In this document: piece after piece, positions 32,333 through 41,515 of the stretch | Position numbering within the stretch: position 1 is the stretch's first letter | Layout: the number at the start of each line of letters is the position of its first letter | NCBI GenBank assembly: GCA_963775625.1 | Contig: CAVZJM010000012.1 | Span: 1 to 64,000, forward strand | Reading direction: 5' to 3' | Origin: JAIBJN01 sp963775625 | Lineage (GTDB): Bacteria; Actinomycetota; Thermoleophilia; Gaiellales; Gaiellaceae | DNA: 64,000 nt | The notes under the pieces: model-generated | The model's input: only the letters and a program-made list of their open reading frames with translations | Database searches by the model: none | What the model was told of the DNA's origin: nothing | Made by a program: the position numbers and the translations under genes

Positions 32333-33941
32333 TCACTGGAAGAGGAGCAGCAGCGCGTCCGTCGGCGCGTAGTCGTCGGTCAGCACGGGCACGTCGTCGG
32401 TTGGGATCAGGGCGTCGTGGCGGTCGAGGATGGCCTGGCGGAGGTCCGGCGCGGTCGGCGCCTCCCGCCTGATCTCCTCCCAGCGCTCGGCGAGGAACGT
32501 TCGCTGGGGCGCCGCCTGCTCCGTCGCCACGAGGATCAGGTTCCTGAACGTCTCGTCGCCCTCGTCCCCCGCGAGGATGGCCGGGTGGACGAGCACGGTC
32601 GGGAAGACGGTGCGGTACGTCCGGTAGATCGAGCGGAAGAGCCGGGAACCGGGCCCGGCGATCGCGCCGATCGCGTTGGTGACCACGACGCCGCCCGGGT
32701 TCAGCCTCGACCGGGCGAGCTGCAGGAACTCCCGCGTCACGAGATGGAAGGGAATCGCGTCGGCGAAGAAGGCGTCGATGACGATCGCGTCCCAGCGCTC
32801 GGCGTTGTCGGCCAGGAAGCGCCGGCCGTCGCCGACGCTGATCTCCAGTCGCGGGTCGTCCCGGGGCACCTCGAAGTAGTCGTGAGCGACCTCGGCGACG
32901 ACCGGATCGATCTCGACCGCGTGCAGCTCTGCGTCGGGGAAGTCCTGGAGCATCCGCTTCTCCGAGGAGCCGGCGCCGAGGCCGACGAAGAGGATGTCCT
33001 GCGCCTCCGGGTTGTAGGCCACGGCCAGATGGAAGAGGTCGGTGTAGGCGAAGCGCGTGCGGAGCGGGTCGTCGACGTACATCGCGCTCTGGAGCGAGTT
33101 GTCGAACCGTAGATACCGGGTGTCCGCGTCCTCGACGACGGACAGGCGGTGGTACTGGGTGTCGTCGGAGAAGACGACCCTGAGCTCGGGCTGCGCGATC
33201 GCGGCGCTCGGGTCGCGCGCGTCCAGCACGGTCTCCGAGCCGCGCAGGCGATAGAGCGGCGACCAGTTCTGGGCAGCAGCTCCCGACAGCGTGCCGCCCG
33301 TCTCGGGAGCGAGGGAGACCGCGGCCGCTCCGGCAGCCGCGACCGCCACTGCGGCAAGCACTGCCGCGACGGCCATGCGCTCCGCCAGGGCGACGACGAG
33401 CACGGCCGCGAAGAGCAAGGCGGCGGCGAAGCCGAGCAGCTGGTCGACGCCGAGCTCCGGGATGAGGAAGAACGCCGTCACCAGCGTTCCGGCGATGCTG
33501 CCGGCCGTCGAGACCGAGAAGAGCCGGCCGGCCGTGCGCCCGACGCGCGCCAGCGAGCGAGCCCGCAGGCGCACGGCGATCGGCGTTCACGCAGGCCATG
33601 AGGACGCTCATCGGGCCGAAGAGGATCACCGCGGCGATCAGCGGGTCGAGGCGCGGGCCCGCATCCCAGCCGACCACGGTCTCGAGCACGGCGTCGTCGA
33701 CGAGCGGAATCGCCAGCACGGCGAGCGCGGCGAGCCCCATGACGCCCAGGAGGAGGCCCGTCCTCGGCAGCCTGTCGGCGAGGACGCCGCCCAGCCAGTA
33801 TCCGATCGCGAGGCCGGTCAGGACGACGCCGATGAGCGAGCCCCAGACGTAGAGCGAGTTGCCGAAGAAGGGCGCGAGCACCCTGCTGGCCGCGATCTCC
33901 ACGCCGAGGAGGACGGCTCCGGAGACGAAGACGGCGACCAT
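32333..33941 (-). CDS. Membrane protein with spermidine synthase-like domain (frameshifted)
   Basis: The product is a multi-pass membrane protein fused to a methyltransferase-fold domain related to spermidine synthase. The N-terminus has several helices (VFVSGAVLLGVEIAASRV, GSLIGVVLTGLAIGYWLGGV), more follow (STAGSIAGTLVTAFFLIPEL), and the C-terminal 250 residues show YHRLSVVEDADTRYLRFDNS, DILFVGLGAGSSEKRML, LHAVEIDPVVAEVAHDYF and DAIVIDAFFADAIPFHL. The usual polyamine-synthase catalytic Asp is not obvious, so the reaction is open. The frame breaks near 33590 (around GTGAACGCC); removing one base joins MAC to TPIAVRLRARSLARV. The first 450 codons of sequence otherwise look intact. Start ATG 33941 is tentative because the frame stays open upstream. 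Confidence 0.75.
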
Positions 33942-34043
33942 GATCGCGGCGCCGTCGAAGCGGTCCGCGAACGCGGCCCGCGATCCGCGGGCGGAACCTC
34001 GGGCACGCTGTCGCCGTCGCGGCCGTTCCCGTCGACGGCGGGC

Positions 34044-34643
34044 CTAGAGCCCTGCTTCAGGTCCATGGACGAGCTCCTCGAGGACGGCGCCGAAGTCCGA
34101 ATCGCCAGGCAGGCCGTGCACGAGGATCGCGTCGACTCCGGCCCGTTCGAGCGCCAGTACCTGGTCGTGGGAGACGATCCGCGCCTCCGAGACGACGAGC
34201 TTGCCGGCCGGCACGCTTGCGAGCAGGTCCAGCGTCAGCTCGAGCTCCTCGCCCTCGGAGTCGACTCCCCGCTCGGAGATGAGCACGATCTCGGGATCGA
34301 TGCGCTCGAGCACGTCTTCGAGCTGCTCCTCCTCGCGCACATCGACGGCGAAGTCGAGCTCGAGCTCCCAGAGCGCCTCGATCTCGCTGTCGTCGGCCGC
34401 GGCGTCGAAGGAGACGACGACCGCGTCCGCCCCGGCCGCAGCGACTGCAGTCGGCTCGCCGTCGCGCGCGAGGATGGGAAGGGCCGTACGGGCGCGGACG
34501 CGCTCGACATCCGTCGCGCGCACGGCCACGCCCTCGGCGCCCGCCCCCTCGGCGAGCGCCGCCAGGGCCTCGACGTCACCTTCGAGCACCGGGATGACGG
34601 AGATGCCGTCGCCCTCGGAGATCGCCTCGCTGAAACGGCTCAC
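34044..34643 (-). CDS. TrpC-like TIM-barrel protein without catalytic residues
   Basis: A 199-residue, strongly acidic protein that reads like indole-3-glycerol-phosphate synthase from about its second strand: ISVIPVLEGDVEALAALAE, TALPILARDGEPTAVAAAGA, EIVLISERGVDSEGEELELT and LVVSEARIVSHDQVLALERA. True IGPS has a Lys in a SPSKG motif, an RKD lysine, EVH, INNRDL and SESGI; here the first is absent and the others read ARD, DVR, ISERGV and SEARI. It is also about 60 residues short of the family. It is probably a non-catalytic or repurposed barrel. It is next to the deoC-aldehyde dehydrogenase genes, separated from the half-length ALDH by 21 bp. Confidence 0.65.
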   Translation of the reverse strand: MSRFSEAISEGDGISVIPVLEGDVEALAALAEGAGAEGVAVRATDVERVRARTALPILARDGEPTAVAAAGADAVVVSFDAAADDSEIEALWELELDFAVDVREEEQLEDVLERIDPEIVLISERGVDSEGEELELTLDLLASVPAGKLVVSEARIVSHDQVLALERAGVDAILVHGLPGDSDFGAVLEELVHGPEAGL

Positions 34644-34664
34644 GGAGAGGGAAAGCTTAGATGC

Positions 34665-35456
34665 CTAGACGCCGATGGGGTGCCAGACGGTCTTCAGCTC
34701 GAGGAACGCGGCGGCATGCCAGGGGGACTGTCCGTCGCCGTTTCGGACGACGCGCTTGACGTTGTCGGCCGCCAGGCGCTCGAGCTCCGCTTCGTCCTCG
34801 GCGCCGGCCAGGTCGAGCGCGTTCACGTCCATGTGCCCCGCCAGCACCGGCGCCAGCTCGCCCTTTCGGCCCGTCAGGAGGTTGACGACGCCGCCGGGCA
34901 CATCCGAGGTCGCCAGCACCTCGGCCAGCGTGACCGCGGCCAGCGGCCGGTGCTCGGAGGCGAGCACGACGGCGACGTTCCCACCGACGACGGCCGGGGC
35001 CAGGCGCGAGACGAGGCCCGCGAGGGGCGGCTCCTCGGGCGCGACGATGCCGACGATCCCGGTCGGCTCCGGCACGGTGAAGTTGAAGTACGGCCCGGCG
35101 ACCGGGTTCGAGGAGCCGAGCACCTGTGCGAGCTTGTCGGCCCAGCCGGCGTACCAGACCCAGCGGTCGACGGCCTCGTTCACCTCGGCCTCGTCGCCGG
35201 TCAGCTCTGCGAACTCGGCCTTCCGCCCCTCCATCATCTCGGCCACGCGGTAGAGCACCTGGCCGCGGTTGTAGGCAGTCATCCCGGCCCACTTGGGGAA
35301 GGCTCCTCGCGCCGCGCGCACGGCGTCGCGGACGTCCTTGCGGGAGGCGAGGGCGACGTTCGCCCCCTCGACCTCGTACGTGCGCCCGGACTCCGAGCGC
35401 GGGAACGCGCCGCCGACGTAGAGCTTGTAGGTCTTCCTGACCGGCAGGCGGCTCAT
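34665..35456 (-). CDS. Half-length aldehyde dehydrogenase-like protein
   Basis: A 263-residue protein equivalent to the NAD-binding half of aldehyde dehydrogenase (KTYKLYVGGAFPRSESGRTY at the N-terminus, then VRAARGAFPKWAGMTAYNRG and PTGIVGIVAPEEPPLAGLVS), ending naturally at TVWHPIGV. It has no catalytic-cysteine domain. It overlaps the full-length ALDH stop by 4 nt (ATGA), so the pair is translated together. A full ALDH followed by a truncated second one has the layout of the two-domain ALDH16 family, here split into two genes (493 + 263 residues); human ALDH16A1 is about 800. It probably serves as a non-catalytic partner. Confidence 0.8.
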   Translation of the reverse strand: MSRLPVRKTYKLYVGGAFPRSESGRTYEVEGANVALASRKDVRDAVRAARGAFPKWAGMTAYNRGQVLYRVAEMMEGRKAEFAELTGDEAEVNEAVDRWVWYAGWADKLAQVLGSSNPVAGPYFNFTVPEPTGIVGIVAPEEPPLAGLVSRLAPAVVGGNVAVVLASEHRPLAAVTLAEVLATSDVPGGVVNLLTGRKGELAPVLAGHMDVNALDLAGAEDEAELERLAADNVKRVVRNGDGQSPWHAAAFLELKTVWHPIGV

Positions 35457-36934
35457 TCGTCGAACTCCAGGTACGGGGCGAGCCCGTGGAGGCCACCCTC
35501 GCGGCCGAACCCTGACTCTTTGTAGCCGCCGAACGGCGAGGCCGGGTCGAAGCGGTTGTAGGTGTTCGCCCAGATCACCCCGGCCCGAAGACGCTGCGCC
35601 ATGGAGAGGATGCGCGACCCCTTCTCCGTCCACACGCCGGCGCTGAGGCCGTAGGGCGTGTTGTTGGCCTTTTCCACGGCCTCGTCGGGGGTCCGGAAGG
35701 TGAGGACCGAGAGCACCGGCCCAAAGATCTCCTCCTGGGCGATGCGGTAGCTCTGCGCGACATTCGTGAAGACCGTCGGCGGGAACCACCAGCCCTTCTC
35801 CGGGAGCCGGCACGGCGGCTGGTAGACCTCGGCGCCCTCCTCCTTCCCGCTCTCCACGAGCTCCTCGATCCGCTCGAGCTGCTCGCGGGAGTTGATGGCG
35901 CCGACGTCGGTGTTCTTGTCGAGCGGGTCGCCGACGCGCAGCGTGCCCATGCGCCGCTTCAGCTTCGCCAGCACCTCCTCGTACACGGACTCCTGGACGA
36001 AGAGCCGCGAGCCCGCGCAGCACACGTGGCCCTGGTTGAAGTAGATGCCGTTGATGATCCCCTCGACCGCCTGGTCGAGCGGGGCGTCGTCGAAGATGAT
36101 GTTGGCCGCCTTGCCGCCGAGCTCGAGGGTGAGCTTCTTCCCGCTGCCGGCGACGGCGCGCATGATCTCCTTCCCGACCTCGGTCGAGCCGGTGAAGGCG
36201 ATCTTGTCCAGGTCGGAGTGCTTGACGAGCTCGGCGCCCGCACGGCCGTCTCCCGTGACGATGTTGACCACGCCGGCGGGCAGCTCGGCCTGGCGCAGCA
36301 CGTCCGCGAAGAGGAGGGCCGTCAGGGGCGTCGACTCGGCAGGCTTGAGCACCACCGTGTTCCCGGCCGCGAGCGCGGGCGCGATCTTCCAGGAGAGCAT
36401 GAGCAGCGGGAAGTTCCAGGGGATGATCTGCCCGGCCACGCCGAGCGGCCGCGGCCTGCGGTTCGGGAACGCGTACTCGAGCTTGTCGGCCCAGCCGGCG
36501 TAGTAGAAGAAGTGCGCCGCCGCGAGCGGGAGGTCGACGTCGCGCGACTCGCGGATCGGCTTGCCGCCGTCGAGCGACTCGAGCACGGCGAACTCGCGCG
36601 AGCGCTCCTGCAGGACGCGAGCGATCCGGAAGAGGTACTTCGCCCGCTCGCTGGGCTGAAGGTTGGACCACCCGTTCGCGAACGCGTCGCGGGCCGACCG
36701 CACGGCGAGGTCGACGTCCTCGGGGCCGGCGTAGGCCACCTCGGCCAGCGGCTCCTCGTCGCGCGGGGCGATGCTCGGCGCGTACTCGCCCGAGCTCGGA
36801 TCGGCCCACTCGCCGCCGACGAAGAGGCCGTAGCGCTCCTCGAGGCGGACGATGTCCCGCGACTCGGGGGCCGTCGCGTACTCGAACGCAGACGGAACCG
36901 GCGAGCGATCCTGTCGCTTCTCGACCTCGGCCAT
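35453..36934 (-). CDS. Aldehyde dehydrogenase, full length
   Basis: A 493-residue NAD(P)-dependent dehydrogenase starting at ATG 36934, where it overlaps the deoC stop by 1 nt. It has the N-terminal YGLFVGGEWADPSSGEYA, the oxyanion segment IIPWNFPLLMLSWKIAPAL, the catalytic Glu in KKLTLELGGKAANIIFDDA, the catalytic Cys in FNQGHVCCAGSRLF and the C-terminal PFGGYKESGFGREGG. With deoC it most likely oxidises the acetaldehyde released from deoxyribose 5-phosphate, but the substrate is inference. It is followed by the half-length ALDH that overlaps it. Confidence 0.92.
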   Translation of the reverse strand: MAEVEKRQDRSPVPSAFEYATAPESRDIVRLEERYGLFVGGEWADPSSGEYAPSIAPRDEEPLAEVAYAGPEDVDLAVRSARDAFANGWSNLQPSERAKYLFRIARVLQERSREFAVLESLDGGKPIRESRDVDLPLAAAHFFYYAGWADKLEYAFPNRRPRPLGVAGQIIPWNFPLLMLSWKIAPALAAGNTVVLKPAESTPLTALLFADVLRQAELPAGVVNIVTGDGRAGAELVKHSDLDKIAFTGSTEVGKEIMRAVAGSGKKLTLELGGKAANIIFDDAPLDQAVEGIINGIYFNQGHVCCAGSRLFVQESVYEEVLAKLKRRMGTLRVGDPLDKNTDVGAINSREQLERIEELVESGKEEGAEVYQPPCRLPEKGWWFPPTVFTNVAQSYRIAQEEIFGPVLSVLTFRTPDEAVEKANNTPYGLSAGVWTEKGSRILSMAQRLRAGVIWANTYNRFDPASPFGGYKESGFGREGGLHGLAPYLEFDE

Positions 36935-37872
36935 CAGTCGATCGTGAAGTAGTCGGGGCTCTGGTAGCGGCCCGTGTGCTCTTTGCGGATCTGCATGAGC
37001 ACGTCGTTCAGGAGCGAGGAGGCGCCGAAGCGGAAGAGATCGGGGGTCAGCCACTCCGGGCCGAGGGTCTCGTGCAAAAGCACGAGGTACTGCACGGCCT
37101 GCTTGGAGTGACGGATGCCCCCTGCGGGCTTCATGCCGATCTTCCTGCCGGTCTCCTCGTAGACGTCTCTGATCGCCTCGAGCATGACCAGGGTGACGGG
37201 CAGCGTGGCGGCGGGCTGGATCTTGCCGGTGGACGTCTTGATGAAGTCGGCCCCGCCGGCGACGGCGAGCAGGCTCGCCCGGCGCACGTTGTCGTAGGTG
37301 CCGAGCTCGCCGGTCTCGAGGATCACCTTCAGGTGCGCGGTGCCGCAGACCTCCTTCACGCGCCGCACCTCGTCGTAGACCTTCGCGTAGTGACCGGAGA
37401 GGAAGGCGCCGCGGTCGATGACCATGTCGATCTCGTCGGCGCCGAGCTCGGCCACGCGCACGGCCTCCTCCACCTTGAGCTCGGTCGGGAGCTGGCCGGA
37501 CGGGAAGGCCGTCGCCACGGAGGCGACCTTGACGCCGCTGCCGCGCACCCGCTCGAGCGCGTGCGGAACCATGTTGGGATAGACGCAGACCGCCGCCACC
37601 GAAGGCACCGTCAGGTCGGACGGATCAGGCCGCATCGCCTTCGAGCTGAGCGCGGCGACCTTGCCCGGCGTGTCCGCGCCCTCGAGCGTCGTCAGGTCCA
37701 TCATGCGCACGGCGAGGTCGAGCGCGAAGAGCTTCGACTCGCGCTTGATCGACCGGGTGGCGAGCGCGGCGGCGCGCTGCTCGACGGCGACCTGGTCGAC
37801 GGAGCCGATGCGGGGGAGCCTGGGCTCGAGAGGAAGCTCGAACCCGCTCGGCAGTGCGGGCGCCTGAGCCAT
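36934..37872 (-). CDS. deoC: Deoxyribose-phosphate aldolase
   Basis: DERA cleaves 2-deoxyribose 5-phosphate to acetaldehyde and glyceraldehyde 3-phosphate. The 312-residue protein has the class I aldolase barrel with the Schiff-base lysine in GGADFIKTSTGKIQPAATLP, the second lysine in KIGMKPAGGIRHSKQAVQYL, and AVCVYPNMVPHALERVRGSG and ATAFPSGQLPTELKVEEAVR. An N-terminal extension of about 50 residues is longer than in E. coli DERA and typical of actinobacterial ones. ATG 37872 is chosen because it follows the family start. It heads a coupled operon with the two ALDH genes, which makes deoxyribose catabolism the likely job of the unit. Confidence 0.95.
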   Translation of the reverse strand: MAQAPALPSGFELPLEPRLPRIGSVDQVAVEQRAAALATRSIKRESKLFALDLAVRMMDLTTLEGADTPGKVAALSSKAMRPDPSDLTVPSVAAVCVYPNMVPHALERVRGSGVKVASVATAFPSGQLPTELKVEEAVRVAELGADEIDMVIDRGAFLSGHYAKVYDEVRRVKEVCGTAHLKVILETGELGTYDNVRRASLLAVAGGADFIKTSTGKIQPAATLPVTLVMLEAIRDVYEETGRKIGMKPAGGIRHSKQAVQYLVLLHETLGPEWLTPDLFRFGASSLLNDVLMQIRKEHTGRYQSPDYFTID

Positions 37873-37905
37873 GCACGAAGTGTAGCCCTCCCGTAGTCTC
37901 GCTCC

Positions 37906-38577
37906 GTGCCGCCGTTCGCCCTCGCCGCCGGCCTCACGCAGGGGGTCAACGTCCTGCGGGAGGCCGGAAACCGCCTCGTCGGGATCCCGGAGATCGCGGG
38001 GAGCCTGGCGGGGTCGCGGCGGCCGAAGAAGCTCCGGATCCGCGTCGTCATCCTCCGGGACGAGCAGGGCAAGCCGGTCGCCACGGCCGAGGCTGTCGAG
38101 CCGAGCCTTGTCGAGGCGAGACGACTTCTTCGCGAGGGGCTCGCGATCGACCTCCTGGCCGCAGCGGAACCGCTCGTGCGCACCCTCGAGGCCCCCGCCC
38201 CGGCGGCCGCGCTCGACTCGCCCTGCGCCGAGGGCTCGTACAAGGCGGACTTCGGCGAGGGCGGCGCGTTCTTCCGCCGCCATCGAGAACCGGGAGGGCT
38301 CACGGGCTCGGGCGGCCCGATCACGGCCTTCGTCGTCCGCGACGTCCTCGGGAAGGCCGGCTGCTCGCTCGGCCCGCTCGTCGACTACGTCACGGTGGAC
38401 ACGACGGCGCTCACAGGAACGCGCCTCCGCGTCCTGGCCCACGAGCTGGCCCACGTCTGCGGCCTCCCGCATTCGAGCGCAGCCGAGAACCTCATGCTGC
38501 CGAGCAGGATGGGCGACCGCCTGCAGCCCTGGCAGATCGCCGTCCTCCGCAGCTCCCGGCACGTCACCTACCGCTGA
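37906..38577 (+). CDS. Zincin-type metallopeptidase-like protein
   Basis: A 223-residue protein with the metzincin zinc-binding motif HELAHVCGLPH (H179, E180, H183, H189) near the C-terminus, followed by NLMLPSRMGD with a methionine that could form the Met-turn. The N-terminal part has RIRVVILRDEQGKPVATAEA and a Cys pair (CAEG, CSLG). No clear signal peptide is present from the GTG start at 37906, although the first 15 residues are mildly hydrophobic. A hydrolytic role is likely from the intact motif; the substrate is unknown. It is divergent from deoC with a 33-bp gap. Confidence 0.7.
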   Translation: MPPFALAAGLTQGVNVLREAGNRLVGIPEIAGSLAGSRRPKKLRIRVVILRDEQGKPVATAEAVEPSLVEARRLLREGLAIDLLAAAEPLVRTLEAPAPAAALDSPCAEGSYKADFGEGGAFFRRHREPGGLTGSGGPITAFVVRDVLGKAGCSLGPLVDYVTVDTTALTGTRLRVLAHELAHVCGLPHSSAAENLMLPSRMGDRLQPWQIAVLRSSRHVTYR

Positions 38578-38650
38578 GCCCTCCTAAGAGCCGACTGTTA
38601 CTCGGGAACGGGCTCTCAGCCTGCGGCCGGTCCGTGCCGATGAAGCCTGC

Positions 38651-38752
38651 ATGAAGCGCACCATGAGCACGAAGACCGCCGTCCTCGGCCTGGCGACGTC
38701 CCTCGCCGGCTTCGCGGTCGCGTCGGTCGCCTACTTCGGCCCGCGCCGCTAG
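38651..38752 (+). CDS. Possible 33-residue membrane peptide
   Basis: The frame MKRTMSTKTAVLGLATSLAG, then FAVASVAYFGPRR, has a basic N-terminus, one hydrophobic helix and a basic C-terminus, a typical small membrane protein. ATG 38663 is an alternative start. It ends inside the stop of the convergent M3-type peptidase gene. No ribosome binding site is clear. Confidence 0.35.
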   Translation: MKRTMSTKTAVLGLATSLAGFAVASVAYFGPRR

Positions 38753-40254
38753 GCCGCGACCAGCTCCTCGACGAGCGGCGTGGTGTCGAGCGGGTCGTAG
38801 CCGATCCGGTCGGCGATCTCCTCGCTCGTCGGCCGCGTCCCCTCGGCGAAGAGAGCCTGCAGAAGCTCGCCCGTCTCCGGCCGGCGCCACCAGTCCCGGC
38901 CGATCGACTCGCGCAGGAAGGCCCTGAGCTGCGCCGTCCGGATCCAGGCGCGAAGGTAGTCGGCAGAGTAGAAGTCGCCGTCCAGGTCGACGAGGTAGCC
39001 GTCCGCGCGGTAGCGGAAGCCCACGGCCGCGCGCAGGTTGTCTTCGTAGGTCTGCGCGTGGTCGTTCGCGTTCTCGAAGTCGCCCCAGAGCTCGAGCTCG
39101 TAGGCGAGCTTCGCCGCGTAACGGCGGAAGAGCAGCACCTCGAGGAAGCGCGCCGCCTCAGCTCGCTCGGCGTCCTCCTCCTCGGTGACGCCGAAGTGGA
39201 GCGTGTGCCAGCCCGGCTCGCGGCTGATCGACTCGAGCAGGAACGAGTAGATCTCGGTGAGGGCGTGGTCGCGCGCGAGGCGCCGGAAGGTGTACGGAAG
39301 CTCGGCATCCAGCCCGGCGTAGTGGAGCGCGTGCCCGGCCTCGTGGAGGAACGCCTGGTAGTCGTGCAGCCCGCCCTGCGCGCGGGTGATCAGGTGCACG
39401 ACGGCGGGCGGGTCCGAGGCGATCACGCAGGCCCGCGGGCTCTTCTGCGGCCGGTCGTCCAGATCGAGCCTGATGCCGGCGTTCGCGGCCAGGTCGAAGC
39501 CGAGGCTCGAGAGCGTCTCCAGGCAGATGGGCACGCACCGATCCTTGGCGTAGAGCTCCGCGAACGGCGACATGCGCCGCAGGTACGAGACCTGGTGTGA
39601 TGTCGGCTCGTCGTCGCGCTCGGGGCCGAGAACGCGGTCGAGCCACTCCTCGCGCAGCGGCTCCCACGAGCCCGCCTGCTGGCGCGCGGCGTTCTGCAGC
39701 GCTTCCGAGAGCGCATGGAGGTCGATGTTCTTGCGCGCGGCGCTCCGCGCGACCGGGTCGGGGTCGCCCGAGAGCTCGGCGTCGAGCGCTTCGCCCTTCT
39801 GCATCAGGCCGTAGCGCGGGCAGTTGAAGCGCGCGGAGGCGTCGGCGGCGAGTTCTCCGAGCTCGTCCCGGGCCGCGTACTCGTCGAGGACCGCGAGCTG
39901 GGCCTGCGCCGAGCGGAGCGGCAGCGACTCGCCCCCGAACTCGACACGTTCGGCGAGGATCGAGTTCTCGAGCTTGTCGGACTCCTCGGCGAGCTCGCGG
40001 GCGATGACGCCCCCGGCGGCCGCTTCTCGGAGTCGGTAGAGGCGCTCGCGCTCCTCGCCGCGCGCCTTCCCCTCGGCCTCGCGCAGGGCCTCGTGCTGCT
40101 CGCGCGTGAAGAGGCCGGCATGGCGCTCGACGATCGCGGCCTGCTCGCTCGTCTCCTTCTCGCCCACCCGGACGGCGCGGGCCTCTTCGGAGCGCTCGTA
40201 GAGATAGCGGGCGAGCTCCGCCTCGAATCCGTCCGGTGTCCTGACAACCGCCAT
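38749..40254 (-). CDS. M3-type (gluzincin) oligopeptidase-like protein
   Basis: A 501-residue, mostly helical cytoplasmic metallopeptidase-like protein. It has HEAGHALHYAG (zinc ligands and catalytic Glu near residue 305) and, 28 residues later, LTEIYSFLLESI with the third ligand Glu, the arrangement of M3/M2 gluzincins. Other features are DDRPQKSPRACVI before the active site and an acidic C-terminus. The start could be ATG 40308, but ATG 40254 has AAGGGG at the right distance and leaves the era 3' end free. It is probably an intracellular peptide hydrolase. It follows era by 22 bp. Confidence 0.82.
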   Translation of the reverse strand: MAVVRTPDGFEAELARYLYERSEEARAVRVGEKETSEQAAIVERHAGLFTREQHEALREAEGKARGEERERLYRLREAAAGGVIARELAEESDKLENSILAERVEFGGESLPLRSAQAQLAVLDEYAARDELGELAADASARFNCPRYGLMQKGEALDAELSGDPDPVARSAARKNIDLHALSEALQNAARQQAGSWEPLREEWLDRVLGPERDDEPTSHQVSYLRRMSPFAELYAKDRCVPICLETLSSLGFDLAANAGIRLDLDDRPQKSPRACVIASDPPAVVHLITRAQGGLHDYQAFLHEAGHALHYAGLDAELPYTFRRLARDHALTEIYSFLLESISREPGWHTLHFGVTEEEDAERAEAARFLEVLLFRRYAAKLAYELELWGDFENANDHAQTYEDNLRAAVGFRYRADGYLVDLDGDFYSADYLRAWIRTAQLRAFLRESIGRDWWRRPETGELLQALFAEGTRPTSEEIADRIGYDPLDTTPLVEELVAA

Positions 40255-40276
40255 TCCCCACCCCTTCACGTCATCG

Positions 40277-41156
40277 TTAGATGCCGAGGCGCTCGAGCGC
40301 TCCTTCATCCCGGCGCCACCTCGGCCTCACCTTCACACGCAGGTCGAGAAACACCGGGCGCCCCAGGAGCGACTCGACCTCCGGCCTGGCGCGCGTGCCG
40401 ATCGCGCGGATCATACCCCCGCCCTTGCCGACCAGGATCCCCTTCTGCGACTCCGTCTCGACCCAGATGTGCGCGCTCACGCGGCCGGCGTCCGAGTCGA
40501 GCTCGTCGACCTCGACCGAGATCGCATGCGGCACCTCCTCGCGGGTCAGCTGCAGCGCCTTCTCGCGCACGATCTCGGCGATCTGGGCGGCGGGAGGAAG
40601 ATCGGTGCGCTGCCCCTCCTCGAAGTAGCGCGGCCCCTCCGGCAGCAGTCCCGCCAGATCCGCCCGGAGCGCCTCGAGGCCGTCTCCGGTCAGCGCGCTC
40701 ACCGGGTGGAGCGCATGGAAGTCGCCGAGCGCCGCCGCGCGCTCGATCTGCTCGGCGATCCTGGGCGGATCGAGACGGTCGACCTTGTTCAGGGCGAGGA
40801 CGACCGGGCTGGGCCCGGCGAAGAGGCGCCTCGCGATGAAGCGGTCTCCGGCCCCGATCGTCTCGTCGGCGGCCAGGACGAAGAGGAAGCCGTCGACGTC
40901 CTCCAGGGCCCCGTCGACCGTCCGCTGCATGCGCTCGGTGAGCGGGTCGCGCGGGCGCTGGAAGCCCGGGCAGGTCGACGAGCACCAGCTGGTACGGCTC
41001 ACCCTCGAGCCTGCCCTCGGCCACCCCGGAGATGCGGCGCCGGGTCGTCTGCGGCTTGTCCGAGACGATCGCCACCTTGCCGCCGACGAGCGCGTTGACC
41101 ATCGCCGACTTCCCGACGTTCGGACGCCCGGCGACAGCGACGAGCCCCGACCTCAC
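40277..41156 (-). CDS. era: GTPase Era (frameshifted in this sequence)
   Basis: Era binds 16S rRNA and supports 30S assembly. The GTPase part has AGRPNVGKSAMVNAL (G1), VSDKPQTTRRRISG (G2), LVDLPG (G3) and LNKVDRLDP (G4); the KH domain contains GILVGKGGGMIRAIGTRARP. After DLPG the frame shifts at 40965-40970: one extra G in the coding-strand run CCCGGGC separates DLPG from FQRPRDPLTERMQRTV, which continues in the next frame. Since era is essential or nearly so, an assembly error is likely. The start is GTG 41156, overlapping the cdd stop by 4 nt. Confidence 0.92.
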
Positions 41157-41515
41157 AGGACGAACGAGTCCGGAAGCAGCTCGGCCGGGCTCCTGGTGAG
41201 CACGTCGCCCTCGTGTAGGAAGACGACGCGGTCGACCTTGAACTCGGCGAGCCACTGCCGGCAGCCGCCGCACGGAGACGCGGTGATCGCGACGGCCTCC
41301 ACGTCGCCGGGCCTGACGCCCTCGGCCGCCGCGTTGGACAACGCGCACCGCTCGGCGCAGACACCCAGCGGATAGGCGGCGTTCTCGACGTTGACCCCGG
41401 TGATCACGCGGCCGTCGCGCAGGAGTGCCGCGGCGCCCACGTGGAACTTCGAGTACGGCGCGTACGCGTTCGCCGACGCTGCCTGCGCCAGGTCGAGAAG
41501 CTCCCGGTCGGTCAC
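41153..41515 (-). CDS. cdd: Cytidine deaminase
   Basis: It converts cytidine and deoxycytidine to uridine forms. The 120-residue enzyme is of the homotetramer class: YSKFHVGAAALLRDGRVITG, NVENAAYPLGVCAERCALSN (CAE motif with zinc Cys and proton-shuttle Glu) and PCGGCRQWLAEF (the two further zinc Cys). It overlaps dgkA by 4 nt and era by 4 nt; the ybeY-dgkA-cdd-era order is a known conserved Gram-positive cluster. Confidence 0.95.
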   Translation of the reverse strand: MTDRELLDLAQAASANAYAPYSKFHVGAAALLRDGRVITGVNVENAAYPLGVCAERCALSNAAAEGVRPGDVEAVAITASPCGGCRQWLAEFKVDRVVFLHEGDVLTRSPAELLPDSFVL

